Below are positions 30,996 to 42,537 of a stretch of 64,000 bases of DNA, one piece after another. The translations under genes were made by a program, and so were the position numbers. The notes below the pieces were generated by a model that worked only from the letters and a program-made list of their open reading frames with translations, had not been told where the DNA came from and ran no database searches. The stretch's first letter is position 1, and each line of letters opens with the position of its first letter. Source of the stretch: Rosa chinensis (taxonomy: Eukaryota; Streptophyta; Magnoliopsida; Rosales; Rosaceae); assembly GCF_002994745.2 (NCBI RefSeq), contig NC_037092.1, positions 71,523,823 through 71,587,822 of the forward strand, read 5' to 3'.

Positions 30996-33896
30996 TGTAA
31001 CGTCCCCTATCTTAATTTACCCGTTTACTAGTCATTTGGACGGTAAACGACAACTATTTTTCACTTTTTACTTTGTTTCGATACTTTTAGTGACCCTAAA
31101 AGATGACTTTTTGTTCGGGTCAAAATTTGAGAAAATGTTCTTCATGAAAGTTGTAGAGGACGTTAAACCGAGAGCGTGCATATATGGTACGTAAAAATCG
31201 GAGTTCGTATACGAAAGTTATGGTCCAAATACAAAAATTACTGTTCATAATAACTTGTTATATATAGAGAAAGTACTGTGGTAAGTTTCCATAGTTTTCT
31301 AGAAACTTACCGAGCTCTCCTTTCTCCTCTACACTCCCCATCGCGTTTTTTTTTTTTTTTTTTTTCTGGGGTCTTCTTTGTCTGGCCATATCTTCCTCCA
31401 CAGGCCTCCAATCGACTTGATTCCAAAAGCAATTTTTCTCACCTTGACGTCGTCTATAACTTCTCAGAAGACATCGGAGTGAAAATCGAACTGTGGAGGG
31501 CGCTGTAAGGCCGAGAAGCTGCACAGCTCGAGTTGGAAATCGCCTCCCTTCACCGGCTGATATCTTCCGATTCCGGCCACCCCCGGCGATAAACCTTAGT
31601 CTATTGGAAGCGCCTTGGGATGTAGATGATGCTCCCGGAAGCTTTTGCTGAGATTTGAAGCGTGGAGGAAGAATCGACGGTTTGAAGTTTGAGGTTACTA
31701 TTCATGATTCGGGTTCAACCTTCCCCTTAATTGTTGAGACACTTCCACTCATTTTCTAACTTGGTAACAGTTGAAAGAATTAATGGGTGTGTTGAGAAGG
31801 TGCTACTGCCAAATTTTGGTGGCCATTGGTGTTGGTGGCAGTGGCGGTGGCGCTACCACTATGGGTGGCGGTAGCGGCGGCTAGGGTAGCTTTTTAATTT
31901 CAATTTCTGGCTAGTTAAATTTTATAATTATCATAGAGCTTATATATGAAGTTTGGTGAGGATTGGTGGAGTTTTGAATCGGTTATAAATTTCTAAAGAT
32001 TTGGATTTCGGTTAATGTTAATCGTGAATCCGATTGTCGGATTTCCTCCATAATTGTTATATAGTCTGAAATCGACGAGTGGGCAATGTTGGTGAAGTTT
32101 GGTTGGATGTGGAAGAGGTTTGGATATTAATCGGAATTTTTTTCAAAGTTTAATAGTTTGGTTATTGGTTTTCGAGAATTCCACCGTTGGATTTCTCTCA
32201 ACTTTGCCCTAGAAACTTTGAATTAAAGAATTGGAGTTAATGATGAAGTTTTGGTTAAATTGAAAAACAAATTGGAAGTTTGATTTAGGAGGATAAGATA
32301 TTAGAATCGTATTTAATTGCCGAATCGTTATTCACGAATTATAGTATTGTACAGGGCGACGTACCGAGCTCTTGCTCGACGAAGGAACTCGTACGCGTGA
32401 TCGTCAGAATAATACTGTGAGTGGACTTTTGTTTTTAAATAATGATGCATGCATTTATTTCTTAAAGTAATTCTCTAGTTATTTATCATATTACATTTTG
32501 AGCATATAATTGTTTTCGGATTTCTGATTTCGATTTATCACGAGGAATTACTTTCATTGATGAGTTTCATGAAGTGATTATGAATTATTCCGGTTGTGAT
32601 TTTTGGATATTAATTTTGTTATGCCCGGATTCGAAACTTTGAATTATGTTGTTTTTCAACAAAGTATTTTCCATGGTATTTTCCAAAATGAAATATTAGT
32701 TCATTATTGAACTTCCTTGCTTATTCATCATTGACCCGAGAATATTTTTGGCCTGTGGGACTCGCCGTTGGTTTATTTATATTTCTTATTCATTTATCGA
32801 CTTTCGGATTTGGCATTGGGAATGCCTTGATGATGATCTTGGAATTGGTTTTGTTTCGATTTATGGAGATTATGTTTTATTATTATTCTCTCCTATATTT
32901 ATTTTTGAACTTGAGATTATCTTGGCGTGTGGGACACGTCGTTGGAAATTCATTTGCGAGAGTTGGGGAAGCTTTATGGATTTATGTGGTTTTCGGATTT
33001 TCTTTTGCCATACTTTGGGTGACTATTATCATTACTAGCATTGATCTTCCGCCTTTGTGGCGAGGTGATGGGATCACCGAAACCCGTCCGCCTTTGTGGC
33101 ACTGGTTACTGTCTTTGTGACAGTAATGCTGAAGCCCAGTATCCTAATCGCTACACTTAGTGGCGTGTGGGTATATAACGGGAGTATATGGGAGTACTTT
33201 AGCCTGGGAGGCTATCACCCGAGCCTGGGAGGCTTATTCGTATGGCTATCTTCTTCCCCTACTTTTATATTACTTCTAGGCTAGCGGGGTCTAGTCCGAT
33301 GATACGATACTCAGCAGATTTGAATTACAGTTTCCAGTTTCCTGGTTTAAAGAAATATGTTTTATAAACGTTGCATGCATCGAAGTTTTATAAATTTAAA
33401 TAAATGCGGGAAAGTATTACAACTTTACTTCTTTTAAATTATTTAGCTAGTTGTTTATTTTTGTCCACTCACACTAACGTGTTTTCAATACTTTTCCCCT
33501 GGGCCCTTCGGTTTCAAATGCCCAGTTTGCAGGCTAGGTTAATTGAGGTCGGGCGTACATGGAGTCGAGGCATAGCCAACAGCATTGCTTCCGCGTACGC
33601 AATTCTAATTCTGTTTTCGTTGTTACCTAGTGGGTTAGTATCGCTCTGATAATCTGTGGGATCAATATTGTATTGGGGTTGAGACAATTATATGTGAAAT
33701 TGGAGTTGTGATTTGGAGAGCAGGTGGCTCCAGGAGAATAAGGATGGATGATTTAGAAGTGTAAATGTTTTCCTACAGGTTTTGGGTAGCCTACTTTTAG
33801 GGGAAGTTTCGACAAATTTTTGGTAGAATTTCTTCTAAAGTGGGCCCCGCAGGGCCACTTCAGACTTCGGGGTGAAATCAGAGGCGGGTCCTGTCA
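30996..33896 (+). mobile_element. Solo LTR B, 2.9 kb, nested in the chromovirus (plus strand)
   Basis: It begins TGTAACGTCCCC and ends GGGTCCTGTCA, with a perfect 5-bp duplication CGGAT (30991-30995, 33897-33901). It belongs to the same family as solo LTR A but sits in the opposite orientation. It has a TATA-like TTATATATAGAG near 31257, a T20 run (31346-31365) and 'GCCTTTGTGGCG' repeats near 33050-33110. It splits the integrase C-terminus from its chromodomain. No coding domains are recognised. Confidence 0.8.
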
Positions 33897-34082
33897 CGGA
33901 TGGTTAAGAAGAAGGGAGCTGCAAGTACTCAATGGCTCGTCCAATGGGTGGGAACTTCTCCGGATGAAGCAACTTGGGAGGATGCAGATACCATTTCTCT
34001 GCGGTTTCCATATTTTGATCCTGATCAGACAACTGCAGCTGCCACAGTTAACCCGCAGAACTTGAGGACAAGTTCATTTTGA
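33897..34082 (+). pseudogene. Chromovirus chromodomain fragment
   Basis: This fragment resumes the integrase frame after the solo LTR. It encodes the chromodomain signature QWLVQWVGTSPDEATWED and stops at TGA 34080-34082, just before the 3' LTR. Chromodomains at the integrase end direct chromovirus insertion to chromatin marks. Confidence 0.8.
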
Positions 34083-34094
34083 AGCAGGGTAAAT

Positions 34095-34430
34095 TGTTAC
34101 GATGGTCAACGAGCAATCCCATATTGACCAAGAAAGCTGAGCGAGAATTACCATGTTTTAGTTTAATTATAATTTGTATTAGTGTCAAAACACAGCGTTT
34201 CATTTTTACGTGATGTAGTTTGTACAGCTTCGTAGTCGAATCTTGTGGTGTACCTACCACCTGTGTCCTGTTGACACGTGTTTCACATGTCCACGTCCAG
34301 CTATATAAGCTGGTATTCTGTAGAGAAAAAGGCATCGAAGATAATAGAACTTTCATTCTTAGCTGTACATTTCCTTTCATCTTTACTCTTCTCTTGTGAA
34401 TTTACAGAAGTTGGGGCTAATACCCTAACA
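34095..34430 (+). repeat. 3' LTR of the chromovirus (336 bp)
   Basis: TGTTACGATGG ... ACCCTAACA, the partner of 22925-23261. The preceding GAAGCAGGGTAAAT is a weak polypurine tract. AAGGT follows at 34431-34435. Confidence 0.95.
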
Positions 34431-34435
34431 AAGGT

Positions 34436-34970
34436 AGCAATCCTCTGATAGACGTCGTCCCTGCCAAATCAAGGCAGGAAGCATGGCCAGATCGAGGCAA
34501 AATCCAAGCCTTTGAACCGCGACAGTAGCCAGAACACCATTGGAAGATCCACGAAACATCAGCAATTGTTGCCATACCGCCTTTGATTTCAGGTTGACCC
34601 TGGAGAGTCTCCTCGATCGTCTAGTCCGGCCTCCCCCAGGCTTCCTTGACACCGGCGATTGCATACTATTCGTCAGTGACAGACTGGTAAATCTAGCTCC
34701 ACCAACAGTCTTCCTTATCCAGGCCAAAACTCCATTGTGGCCCTGCACCGGCGGACTGCGAACGACTACCTACCCGTTCGACGACGATGTCCTGAAGACG
34801 TGTCGCCAGACGGAACATGGGAACAGAGCGGTTGTCTCTTCTTCGAAAGTGAAACCTCTTCTCCGGAAAGTGTGGAGCAAAAACTTTTTTTCGAAAGCTA
34901 ACCAGTTGTTTTTACTGTTATTATCTTCTTCTTCTTTTTTTTTCTATTTCTTTTAATCTCTTGCAGGCGA
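34436..34970 (-). other. GC-richer sequence flanking the chromovirus, possibly the other half of the interrupted relic
   Basis: On the minus strand it has an open stretch of 107 codons (34425-34748) that is Arg/Ser-rich, without a recognised domain. Composition changes sharply from the AT-rich DNA to the right. It was contiguous with ~22919 before the chromovirus inserted, so it may be the 5' part of the same LINE-like relic. The identity is not established. Confidence 0.3.
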
Positions 34971-35665
34971 AAAATTATTTTTTTCTGTCAACAAAGTCGA
35001 TAATAATTCAGAAGTTTGGATGCGAAGAATTTTTGCTCGTTAACAATTAATGATTCATGGCTAGTGCAATTTTGATCCCAAAAAGAAAGATAAAATAAGA
35101 AATTAAAATTAAATAAAGAAAATAATTAAATAATAAAAAAGACCACATTACCCTCACATGTTTGGCACATGAACACTTAACCACTGAAATTGACATAAGT
35201 TTTTTGTTCGATTAGGCAAAATAAAACTACGACACAAAACCCCTAGTAGAATCACTACTCAAATTATTAAAATGGAAAGATTGACTAGCTGATAAAGGTA
35301 AAGAGTGACTCCAAAAATGTACTCCAAGATGATGACTAGATTGGGTTATAGCATCCACAAGAAAGTTTACTGCACGTTTGACATGCTTAAATGATACATT
35401 CCGTTGAAGCTGACATAAGGTAACGAAAATGTGTAAATTTACAAACTTTGAAAAATATAGTATGTTAATAGAAAAAATTGATAAGTTATTAGATAAATTA
35501 ACAGTATAGAGAAAAATCAAGGTGTATTTCGACGATGAAGTCATATAGAATAAAGATAGGGAACAAAATACCACGTTCTGTTGTGAATTTGTGACGGAAA
35601 GCTTTTGTGATTATTAGCCCATGTTCTCACTTTCACTTTTATACTCTAATCGCTTTCGCAATTAC
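34971..35665 (-). pseudogene. AT-rich spacer with an RNase H C-terminal relic
   Basis: Most is AT-rich without features. On the minus strand, about 35227-35460, the translation 'NVSFKHVKRAVNFLVDAIT' followed by 'LPLSASQSFHFNNLSSDSTRG' matches the end of plant RVT_3-type RNase H domains (H-V-x-R-x-x-N-x-x-A-D, then L-P and D-x-x-G). It is truncated and probably derived from a LINE or an RNase H-like retrocopy. Confidence 0.35.
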
Positions 35666-37435
35666 AGGATGGACTATATCCTAAAAAGATCATGGTGATC
35701 ATCATTTTCCCTGCTTATTTGAATAAAACCGATCATGACGGGGACGCAGCTTTGATCTCACATTCTTGAGGCCAGAGAAACAAACACATGAGAGATCATC
35801 AGATTTCCCATCTTGACGTTTTAAATGAAGAAAAGGATAGAAGCACTTGTTTTCTTCCGATTGAATAATAAGGGCAGCCTCATTGTGTTAATCAAAAGTA
35901 TGATTGGTTCAGACCTGCAGAGTGTGTTATAGTATTATTATATATCCAGCTCTAATATTCCAACCTGATTACCTCACATGCTCTAGACTCTCTGACTGTA
36001 AATTTTATGTTATTTACAGTACTATCCACAGTGTGAAAGGAGATTAAACAAATGGATTAGTTAACAATAACCTAAGAGTACCAGAAGATCCATTCTTGTT
36101 CTTCACGAATACCAAATGGACCCGTAGTGATAGTCTTTTCACTGATAGAGGCTTGCTGGCTTGGTGATTAAGCTATCTAGAGAAACCGGGCTCTCTGAGT
36201 CTTATCGGTAGCTTCAGCTGGTTTGACTGTGTCAAACGGTTGGAGAGTCCACCAAAAACTGTTCATAGCCTCGTGTGAGTTGTGATTGCCTTTAATCGAA
36301 GAGAGATTCAAATGTACGTTTCTCATTATTGCATCAATCTTTGTTGGTTGGCTACTCTCGTATATGATTTCATACTGGATATTTTAAAACTATAAATAGT
36401 GTTCGATAGCTGTTAAATGAGTTTGAACAAAAAAGAAAATGACAAATTTTGGGCAAAAAACTGATAATTAATAAGCACCATAAAGAGTACTTGGTAGAGC
36501 ATGCACTAGCTATGCAGAGTTCGGTATAGCTATAAAGAGTGATTAGTAGCCAAACACTGGAGTTTAAGATTTTATACTTACAAAAAAGTGAGAATTTTTA
36601 AAGTAAAAAATATCTAAAGAATAATGTGAAAACTCTTTTATCAATGAGCTGTCGTCTGATGGTTATTTAGAATAATCTATATATGGTGATCGCATGTTCA
36701 AATTACTGATATAATAAGATATGCATGTAGGATCTAAAAAAGATGATAGAAACTCCTTTTAAATTTTCTCATAATGAAATCAATTTTACATGTGTTTCTT
36801 CTACAATATATTAATTTTGTTCTCATAAGCGAATCTATTTTATAAAGGATCCTTCTACATTGAATCTAGAATAAAAAAAAAATCCAATGACTCTCTTTCC
36901 TTTGAACAAATCTTATTCGATCACATTATAGGAGAACCTAACTCCAACACTATAAGCTGCAAAGCTCCATCAATCTCGTCCCACCTGAAAACTGAAATCA
37001 CTATTTCCCTCTCTCAACTTGCAATAGTTTATAATTTGAATAACTTTCGATCAAGAAAACTTAATCTTTTAATTTGAATAACTTTCGATCAAGAAAACTT
37101 AATGTTTTAAATTTTAATTTGTGTCGCATGGTAGTAGGGACAAGGATGGAGGCAAAACCAAATCCAAGGCTGTAGAGTCAAACACATGCATGAGTGCATG
37201 ATCAGGTCATGAGACCAATCATACTCTCCATGAAAGACAAGACTGGTTTAGCCGGTACCTCATGTCAAAATGGATGACTTCCCAGCTTCTTTGACTGCCA
37301 CACAACCCCCGCCCACCATTACTAATTCCCGATAAGTTTGGTTACAAACTAATTCCCATTTTCGTCTCACAAATACCTGCGTTCCAAGAAACTTCGTCAC
37401 ATGGGTCTCTCGATCCCTCAGTTTATTATATATAG

Positions 37436-37447
37436 CACTACAACACC
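37436..37447 (+). promoter_or_regulatory. TATA box of GRAS gene 3
   Basis: TATATATAGCAC in the position equivalent to the gene 2 TATA box. Confidence 0.5.
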
Positions 37448-37558
37448 TGGCCGCGTATGGTGCTCCTCCAGTGTATGACCCTTTTTTGTTCATAAATCTC
37501 AAAGCTTTCTTCCAGGTACGCCTGCCCTTCAACTTCTTTGCCTTTCTCTTCAGTAAAG

Positions 37559-37644
37559 GTTCGTTCTTTCCTTAAAAATTGAGTCTTGGACTTGAACCCT
37601 CCTCCCTCTTGCTTCTAGTGAGAATTCTTGTGGGTTTTACTCAG
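37559..37644 (+). other. Probable 5'-UTR intron of GRAS gene 3 (86 bp)
   Basis: Donor AAAG|GTTCGT and acceptor TTTTACTCAG|AATTTG are shared with gene 2, but the interior is 150 bp shorter. It is still long enough for plant splicing. Confidence 0.6.
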
Positions 37645-37663
37645 AATTTGATTGTTTGTGATT

Positions 37664-40105
37664 ATGGATCCAACTTACACTGGACTCCCTGATTTCATGA
37701 ACGACATTGATTTCGATCCCATGTTACCCAATTCATCTCAATTCCCAGAAATCCCAAATCAGTACCAATTTAACCAGCTCTCTCCAGATCTCAACTTTTT
37801 CAGCAATCAGTTTTCAATTCCACCTGAGCCGGATTCCGGTAATCTTGTTCCTCCAATTAGTGTCAGCACAGAGGGCGAGTCTTTTTCTGTTCCTACCACT
37901 GTTAGCCCCGGAGTAGATTCTCCGTCCTCTGATGACATTGACTTCTCTGAAACTGTGTTCAAGTATGTAAACCAGATGCTTATGGAAGAGAACATAGAGC
38001 AAAAGCCCATCATGTTCTATGATCCGTTGGGTCTTCGTGACACTGAGAAATCGTTCTATGATGTTCTTGGTCAACAGTATCCCTTCTCACCCAATCAGCA
38101 ACCACTTTATGTTGATCAACCCAATCAGCAACCGCTTTATGTTGATCGAAAAGTTGAGAGCCCTGATAGTTACTTTTCTGGTAACAGTAGTGATTTCAAT
38201 GCTAGTAGTAGTCCTAGTACTGGCGCTAGTAAATCGGTTGATTCTCAATCGCTTGGTGATTATGGAGAGCAGAAGCCATCTTCATCAGAAACCTCTCAAT
38301 CCGGTGACAGTGGTTACCAGTTTAATTCTCATTCCAATTCTCAGTTGTCTGTTCCTGTGACAAATAGCCTGTCTAGTTTTGGTGATGGGATGTCCGAATC
38401 TTCTGTAAATCAGTTTCTGGCTCAGAATATATTTACAGATAGTGAATCTGTGTTGCAGTTTCAGAGAGGGTTAGAGGAAGCTAGTAAGTTCCTTCCCAAA
38501 GTTAATCCATTGGTTATTGATTTGGAAAGCAGCACAATGTCTCCACAAGTGAAAGGACGTGTTCCAACTGTTATCGTCAAGAGGGAAAAAAGTGAGAGGA
38601 AGAACTCACCTAGTAGGCGAAGGGGAAGGAGGAAATCACCGAATGGGTCAAGGGAAACAAAGAACTCACCTGATGGGTCAAGGGGAAGGAAGAATCATGA
38701 GCGAGAAGATGTGGATTCTGAAGAAGGGAGGAGTAGCAAGCAGTCTGCAATTTATGAGGAGGAGGACGAATTATCCGAGATGTTTGACAAGGTCTTGCTT
38801 AGTACCGAGGGGGGTAATCAGTCTTCATGTGGTTCATGTGGCAACAATGTAGATATGCAGAATGAAGAAGGCAAAAACTTACAGCCAAATGGACAACCAC
38901 AAGCATCAAATGGTGAAGGTAGAAAGGCTCGTGCTAAGAAACAAGGCAAGAAGAAGGAAACTGTGGATTTAAGGAATCTCCTGATTCTGTGTGCACAAGC
39001 TGTGTCTACCAATGATATTAGGACCTCTGCCGAACTACTAAAGCAAATAAGGCAGCATTCTTCTCCTTTTGGTGATGGATCTCAAAGGTTGGCTCATTTC
39101 TTTGCAAATGGCCTTGAGGCACGAATGGCTGGTACTGGCACTGGAACCCAGATTTTTTATACTTCTCTTGCTTCTAAAAAGACATCGGCTGTTGATATTT
39201 TGAAATCTTACGAAGTTAGTCTTTCTGCTTGCCCTTTTAAGAAAATGTCAATTTTCTTTAAAAACAAGATGATTTTTAAGATGGCTGAGAAAGCAACTAC
39301 CCTCCATATTGTAGATTTTGGTATCCTGTATGGTTTTCAGTGGCCAATCCTTATCCAGAAGCTATCAATGAGAGCTGGTGGACCTCCCAAGTTACGAATT
39401 ACAGGGATAGAGGTTCCCCAACCTGGATTTCGTCCAGCAGAGTGGATTGAAGAGACTGGACGCCGCTTGGCAAGATATTGTGAGCGCTTTAAGGTTCCTT
39501 TTGAGTTTAATGCGATAGCCTCGCAGAATTGGGAATCCATCCAAGTAGATGACCTCAAGGTTGAGAGGAATGAGGTGCTTGCTGTGAATTGTATGTCACG
39601 GTTCAAGAACCTACTGGACGAGACAGTTGAAGTGAACTGTCCAAGAGATTCTGTTCTAAAGCTAATCAGGAGGTTGAAACCAGATATTTTTGTTCATACT
39701 ATTATTAATGGTGCCTACAATGCCCCTTTCTTTGTCACTCGATTTCGGGAGGCTCTCTTCCACTTCTCTGCCTTGTATGATTCATTTGATGTTACTATAC
39801 CCCGTGACAGTCCAGAGAGGTTGATGTTTGAAAGTGAGTTCTATGGCCGGGAGGCCATGAATGTGATAGCATGCGAGGGGATAGAGAGGGTTGAGAGAGC
39901 TGAGACATACAAGCAATGGCAGGTACGTTGTCAAAGGGCTGGTTTACAGTTGTTGCCATTGGACCAAGAGTTAGTGAAGGTGTTTAGGGATAAGGTAAAG
40001 GCATGGTACCACAAAGATTTCACAATTGATCAAGATAGTGATTGGATGCTACAAGGATGGAAGGGCCGAATTGTCTATGCTTCTTCTTGTTGGGTGCCTG
40101 CATAG
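37664..40105 (+). CDS. GRAS transcription factor, LISCL type (SCARECROW-like 14/33-like), gene 3
   Basis: 813 codons from ATG 37664 to TAG 40103-40105, with the same start context as gene 2. The N-terminus is disordered, with the acidic LISCL motif VFKYVNQMLMEENIEQKP near residues 97-114 and a duplicated NQQPLYVD segment. A basic region with RKNSPDGSRG-type repeats is one unit shorter than in gene 2. The GRAS domain spans ~434-813: VDLRNLLILCAQAV, LHIVDFGILYGFQW at ~547, PFYRE core, ETYKQWQVR, and SAW end WKGRIVYASSCW. The C-terminal half is nearly identical to gene 2. The main changes lie in residues after the first leucine heptad (IFYTSLASKKTSAVDILKSY against the divergent stretch in gene 2). 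Probable nuclear transcriptional coactivator. Confidence 0.95.
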   Translation: MDPTYTGLPDFMNDIDFDPMLPNSSQFPEIPNQYQFNQLSPDLNFFSNQFSIPPEPDSGNLVPPISVSTEGESFSVPTTVSPGVDSPSSDDIDFSETVFKYVNQMLMEENIEQKPIMFYDPLGLRDTEKSFYDVLGQQYPFSPNQQPLYVDQPNQQPLYVDRKVESPDSYFSGNSSDFNASSSPSTGASKSVDSQSLGDYGEQKPSSSETSQSGDSGYQFNSHSNSQLSVPVTNSLSSFGDGMSESSVNQFLAQNIFTDSESVLQFQRGLEEASKFLPKVNPLVIDLESSTMSPQVKGRVPTVIVKREKSERKNSPSRRRGRRKSPNGSRETKNSPDGSRGRKNHEREDVDSEEGRSSKQSAIYEEEDELSEMFDKVLLSTEGGNQSSCGSCGNNVDMQNEEGKNLQPNGQPQASNGEGRKARAKKQGKKKETVDLRNLLILCAQAVSTNDIRTSAELLKQIRQHSSPFGDGSQRLAHFFANGLEARMAGTGTGTQIFYTSLASKKTSAVDILKSYEVSLSACPFKKMSIFFKNKMIFKMAEKATTLHIVDFGILYGFQWPILIQKLSMRAGGPPKLRITGIEVPQPGFRPAEWIEETGRRLARYCERFKVPFEFNAIASQNWESIQVDDLKVERNEVLAVNCMSRFKNLLDETVEVNCPRDSVLKLIRRLKPDIFVHTIINGAYNAPFFVTRFREALFHFSALYDSFDVTIPRDSPERLMFESEFYGREAMNVIACEGIERVERAETYKQWQVRCQRAGLQLLPLDQELVKVFRDKVKAWYHKDFTIDQDSDWMLQGWKGRIVYASSCWVPA

Positions 40106-40193
40106 GATTCTTGCAAAGCATTTTTTTCTTTTTTGAAGTTTGATCTTCTGTGAGAACTGGGGATGAAGAGGATGTCCAATAACCTGTTCAGAG

Positions 40194-40373
40194 GTATTAT
40201 TTTCTCTCGCATTTTTGTATTCCTTTTTTCATTCATGCATATATTTTTCTCATGTTAGTAAGAGGTTCTGCTTCTATACTCTAAAGTTGGTCACTTATAG
40301 TGATGAATTTGAATTATTTGACCGACTCAGCAAGAGAAAAAGAAGCTGACCATATTGAATTCATGCTTTACAG
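40194..40373 (+). other. Possible 3'-UTR intron of GRAS gene 3 (180 bp)
   Basis: Donor TTCAGAG|GTATTATT and acceptor ATGCTTTACAG|GTCAATTG, the counterpart of 20057-20237. Confidence 0.4.
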
Positions 40374-40603
40374 GTCAATTGTGGCAGTACTTTCTTCTTG
40401 CAGAAGAGCCCTAAGGAGGACTGGAGGAGAGATGATTTGCTTAGATGGTTTCTGCATATCTCTTTGGACTCAAATAGATGCGATATCTGAAGGCTTTTTG
40501 GTCATGATAAATGACAATCGAGTTATGGGTTCTTGTATGATGTATAGTTGTCTAGATGCAGTTGGTTGTATAACTATGGACAATAAAACTGCCTAGATAG
40601 ATA

Positions 40604-42537
40604 ACAAAATATGAACTTCTGTTGTGATGGAAAGCTATTGTTACACTAACACTGCCTCGATCCTTGTATTCACCATCGGTGTAGCAGTGGAGGGAAGTTT
40701 CTATTCTGAATCTTTGTACAATCTTTTGGAAACTTGAAGTTTTGTATCCGTTTTATCAGAAGTTATCAAGAAGTGGAATTTTGATTTAATTTATAGTGTT
40801 TTTATGTGGTTCATTAATCAGTCGCTTGCGTTTCTCATAGTTTTCTTTTCTCTTGTTTTTCCTGTATAGATAGCATCTCAATTTCTTATTAACTTGCCTA
40901 TTTTGTTAATGCATCAAACTGCTGTGAGAATTTCCGAATGACTGCATTATCAAAAACAAGAACTAGTGGTATCAAATTGCATTATGTAGTCCCAGCATAT
41001 CTCGTCTGACTTCCAATTGGTGGCCATCATTTTGGGTTGGACAAGGCATTTTCCCCGTACTCAGCTAGGTGATTCATGGTTATCAAGCTGGATGATAGCT
41101 GGTGGATACAGTGACAGAATTGTAAAGCTATTTGACTCCTAGTGTCTTGGAAGTTGAGGTCACTCTTTTTGGTGTATCTATGATGCCTATGTTCTCTTTT
41201 GAAAATCTCTCCGATGTGTTGCAGATAGTTGTGGTTATCAGTCCATGTTCTCGCTTTCACTTTCATACTGAAATCACCTCACATAAGCTCACTCATTGCT
41301 CTTAATCTTTTAGCCTTTTCACCGGACATGTGCAACGAAGTTGTCTACTGTCTTTACTGCAGGGTTTGGCAACAGATGATGAGCACATCTAATTTTAGAT
41401 AATCTCTACGATGCTCTGGGATGACAATGAACATACCTTTTTTTCTTTTCTTTTTTTCCTGTTTCTGTAACGGACGTTTTCATCATCTAATTTTAGAGTG
41501 TGGCAACATATGTCGAACACATTTGATTTATTTTCTCTGTAATTTTAGAGAATTGCATGCTTCGGTTGCTTACACCGCGAAATTTACTATTTTACTGGAT
41601 CCAACAGTTCAAAACTCAGGAGCAATGATCTTGGTAAAATTCTCATATATTTGAATTTAAGTTGAATTAGAACCGGCATCCATGTGATGTGATGTTTGAC
41701 TTTTCCTTAATACTCTAGGTGATAGGTTGATTTTTAAATGATAAACTTAAGCAGTGAGAAATGTCTTTGTTCTATAAACCTTTATTCGTTTGTTAACCTT
41801 GACTAGAACCTTTGATAGTAACACCAATAAAATTATAATCACGCATGGGTTTAGCAACTTTGTTGATCTGTCCCGGTGCAGTTCATCTTTATGTTCAATT
41901 ATTTTTATAGTCCCTCTTGATTTGTACATAGTCCCTCTTGATTTTTACATCTAAGCACTGATTGGCTCTCCCATATGATCTGGACTTGCTAGCTAGAAGG
42001 TGGAGGCTGACATCGTCGTAGTTTAAGATTAATGCTGTCTTCACTACCTTAAAAAAAAAAAAAGGATTAATGCTTTCTTAGAATGAATGGTCATATTAGT
42101 TCATTACTGGGAAGATTGCTGTCGAGCTTTTGTTTCAGAAGGCATATAACACACATCCAGTCCCTGTCTGATCATTAATATTTTCGTCAGGTGTGACCTA
42201 CTCTCCAATATTTTCTTAGTTATCCATTTCTTGAGATGTACGTTCCAGCTTTAATTCAATGTTTTTTACAATAACCTGTTTGCTGATATTGTACAAGTCT
42301 GAATCAATATTTGTTAGTTCTTCCTTGAATTGGTTCAGCTTTTATTCAGTTTGTTTGTTTGTTTTAAACCTTGTTCGATCATGTTCATAGGTGGTTTGCT
42401 GATATTGTACAGATCTGAATCTTGCTCTCTTTTCCTGGATGCTTCATATATCCATTTTTCTTTTTCCTAATGCTTCCTTCTGATGAGTTGATTGCATATG
42501 ACAGTTGCGATTCTTTCTGCAAAGATAGGTTGTTGTC
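40604..42537. other. Spacer between GRAS genes 3 and 4, including the gene 4 upstream region
   Basis: AT-rich, without a recognised element. It probably includes the 5' UTR of gene 4, and the last 200 bp are T-rich (possible 5'-UTR intron with acceptor-like GATAG just before the ATG). A short stretch near 41235-41270 (CCATGTTCTCGCTTTCACTT) resembles 35620-35640 upstream of the copy B unit. Confidence 0.35.

Larger units (their letters stand above)
22925..34430 (+). mobile_element. Ty3/gypsy chromovirus (Reina-like), interrupted by two solo LTRs
   Basis: Two LTRs (22925-23261 and 34095-34430) are bounded by TG...CA and a perfect 5-bp duplication AAGGT (22920-22924, 34431-34435). A tRNA-Met primer site follows the 5' LTR. 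The order is gag, zinc knuckle, protease, RT, RNase H, integrase (HHCC, DDE, GPY/F) and chromodomain, the chromovirus layout. RT phrases such as RPYRYPHFQKAEIEK fit the Reina lineage. Without the two nested insertions it would be about 5.8 kb. Stops, frameshifts, an RT active-site change and a deletion make it non-autonomous. The LTRs differ at about nine substitutions and one indel. Confidence 0.95.
35666..40603 (+). repeat. Segmental duplication, copy B (GRAS gene 3 unit)
   Basis: Matches 15683-20465 in order and orientation, from the 'AGGATGGACTATATCCTAAA' block upstream to the 3' UTR. Upstream differences include several insertions near 36240-36330 and 36640-36720. The intron deletion and the shorter coding repeat lie inside this copy. 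Confidence 0.9.
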
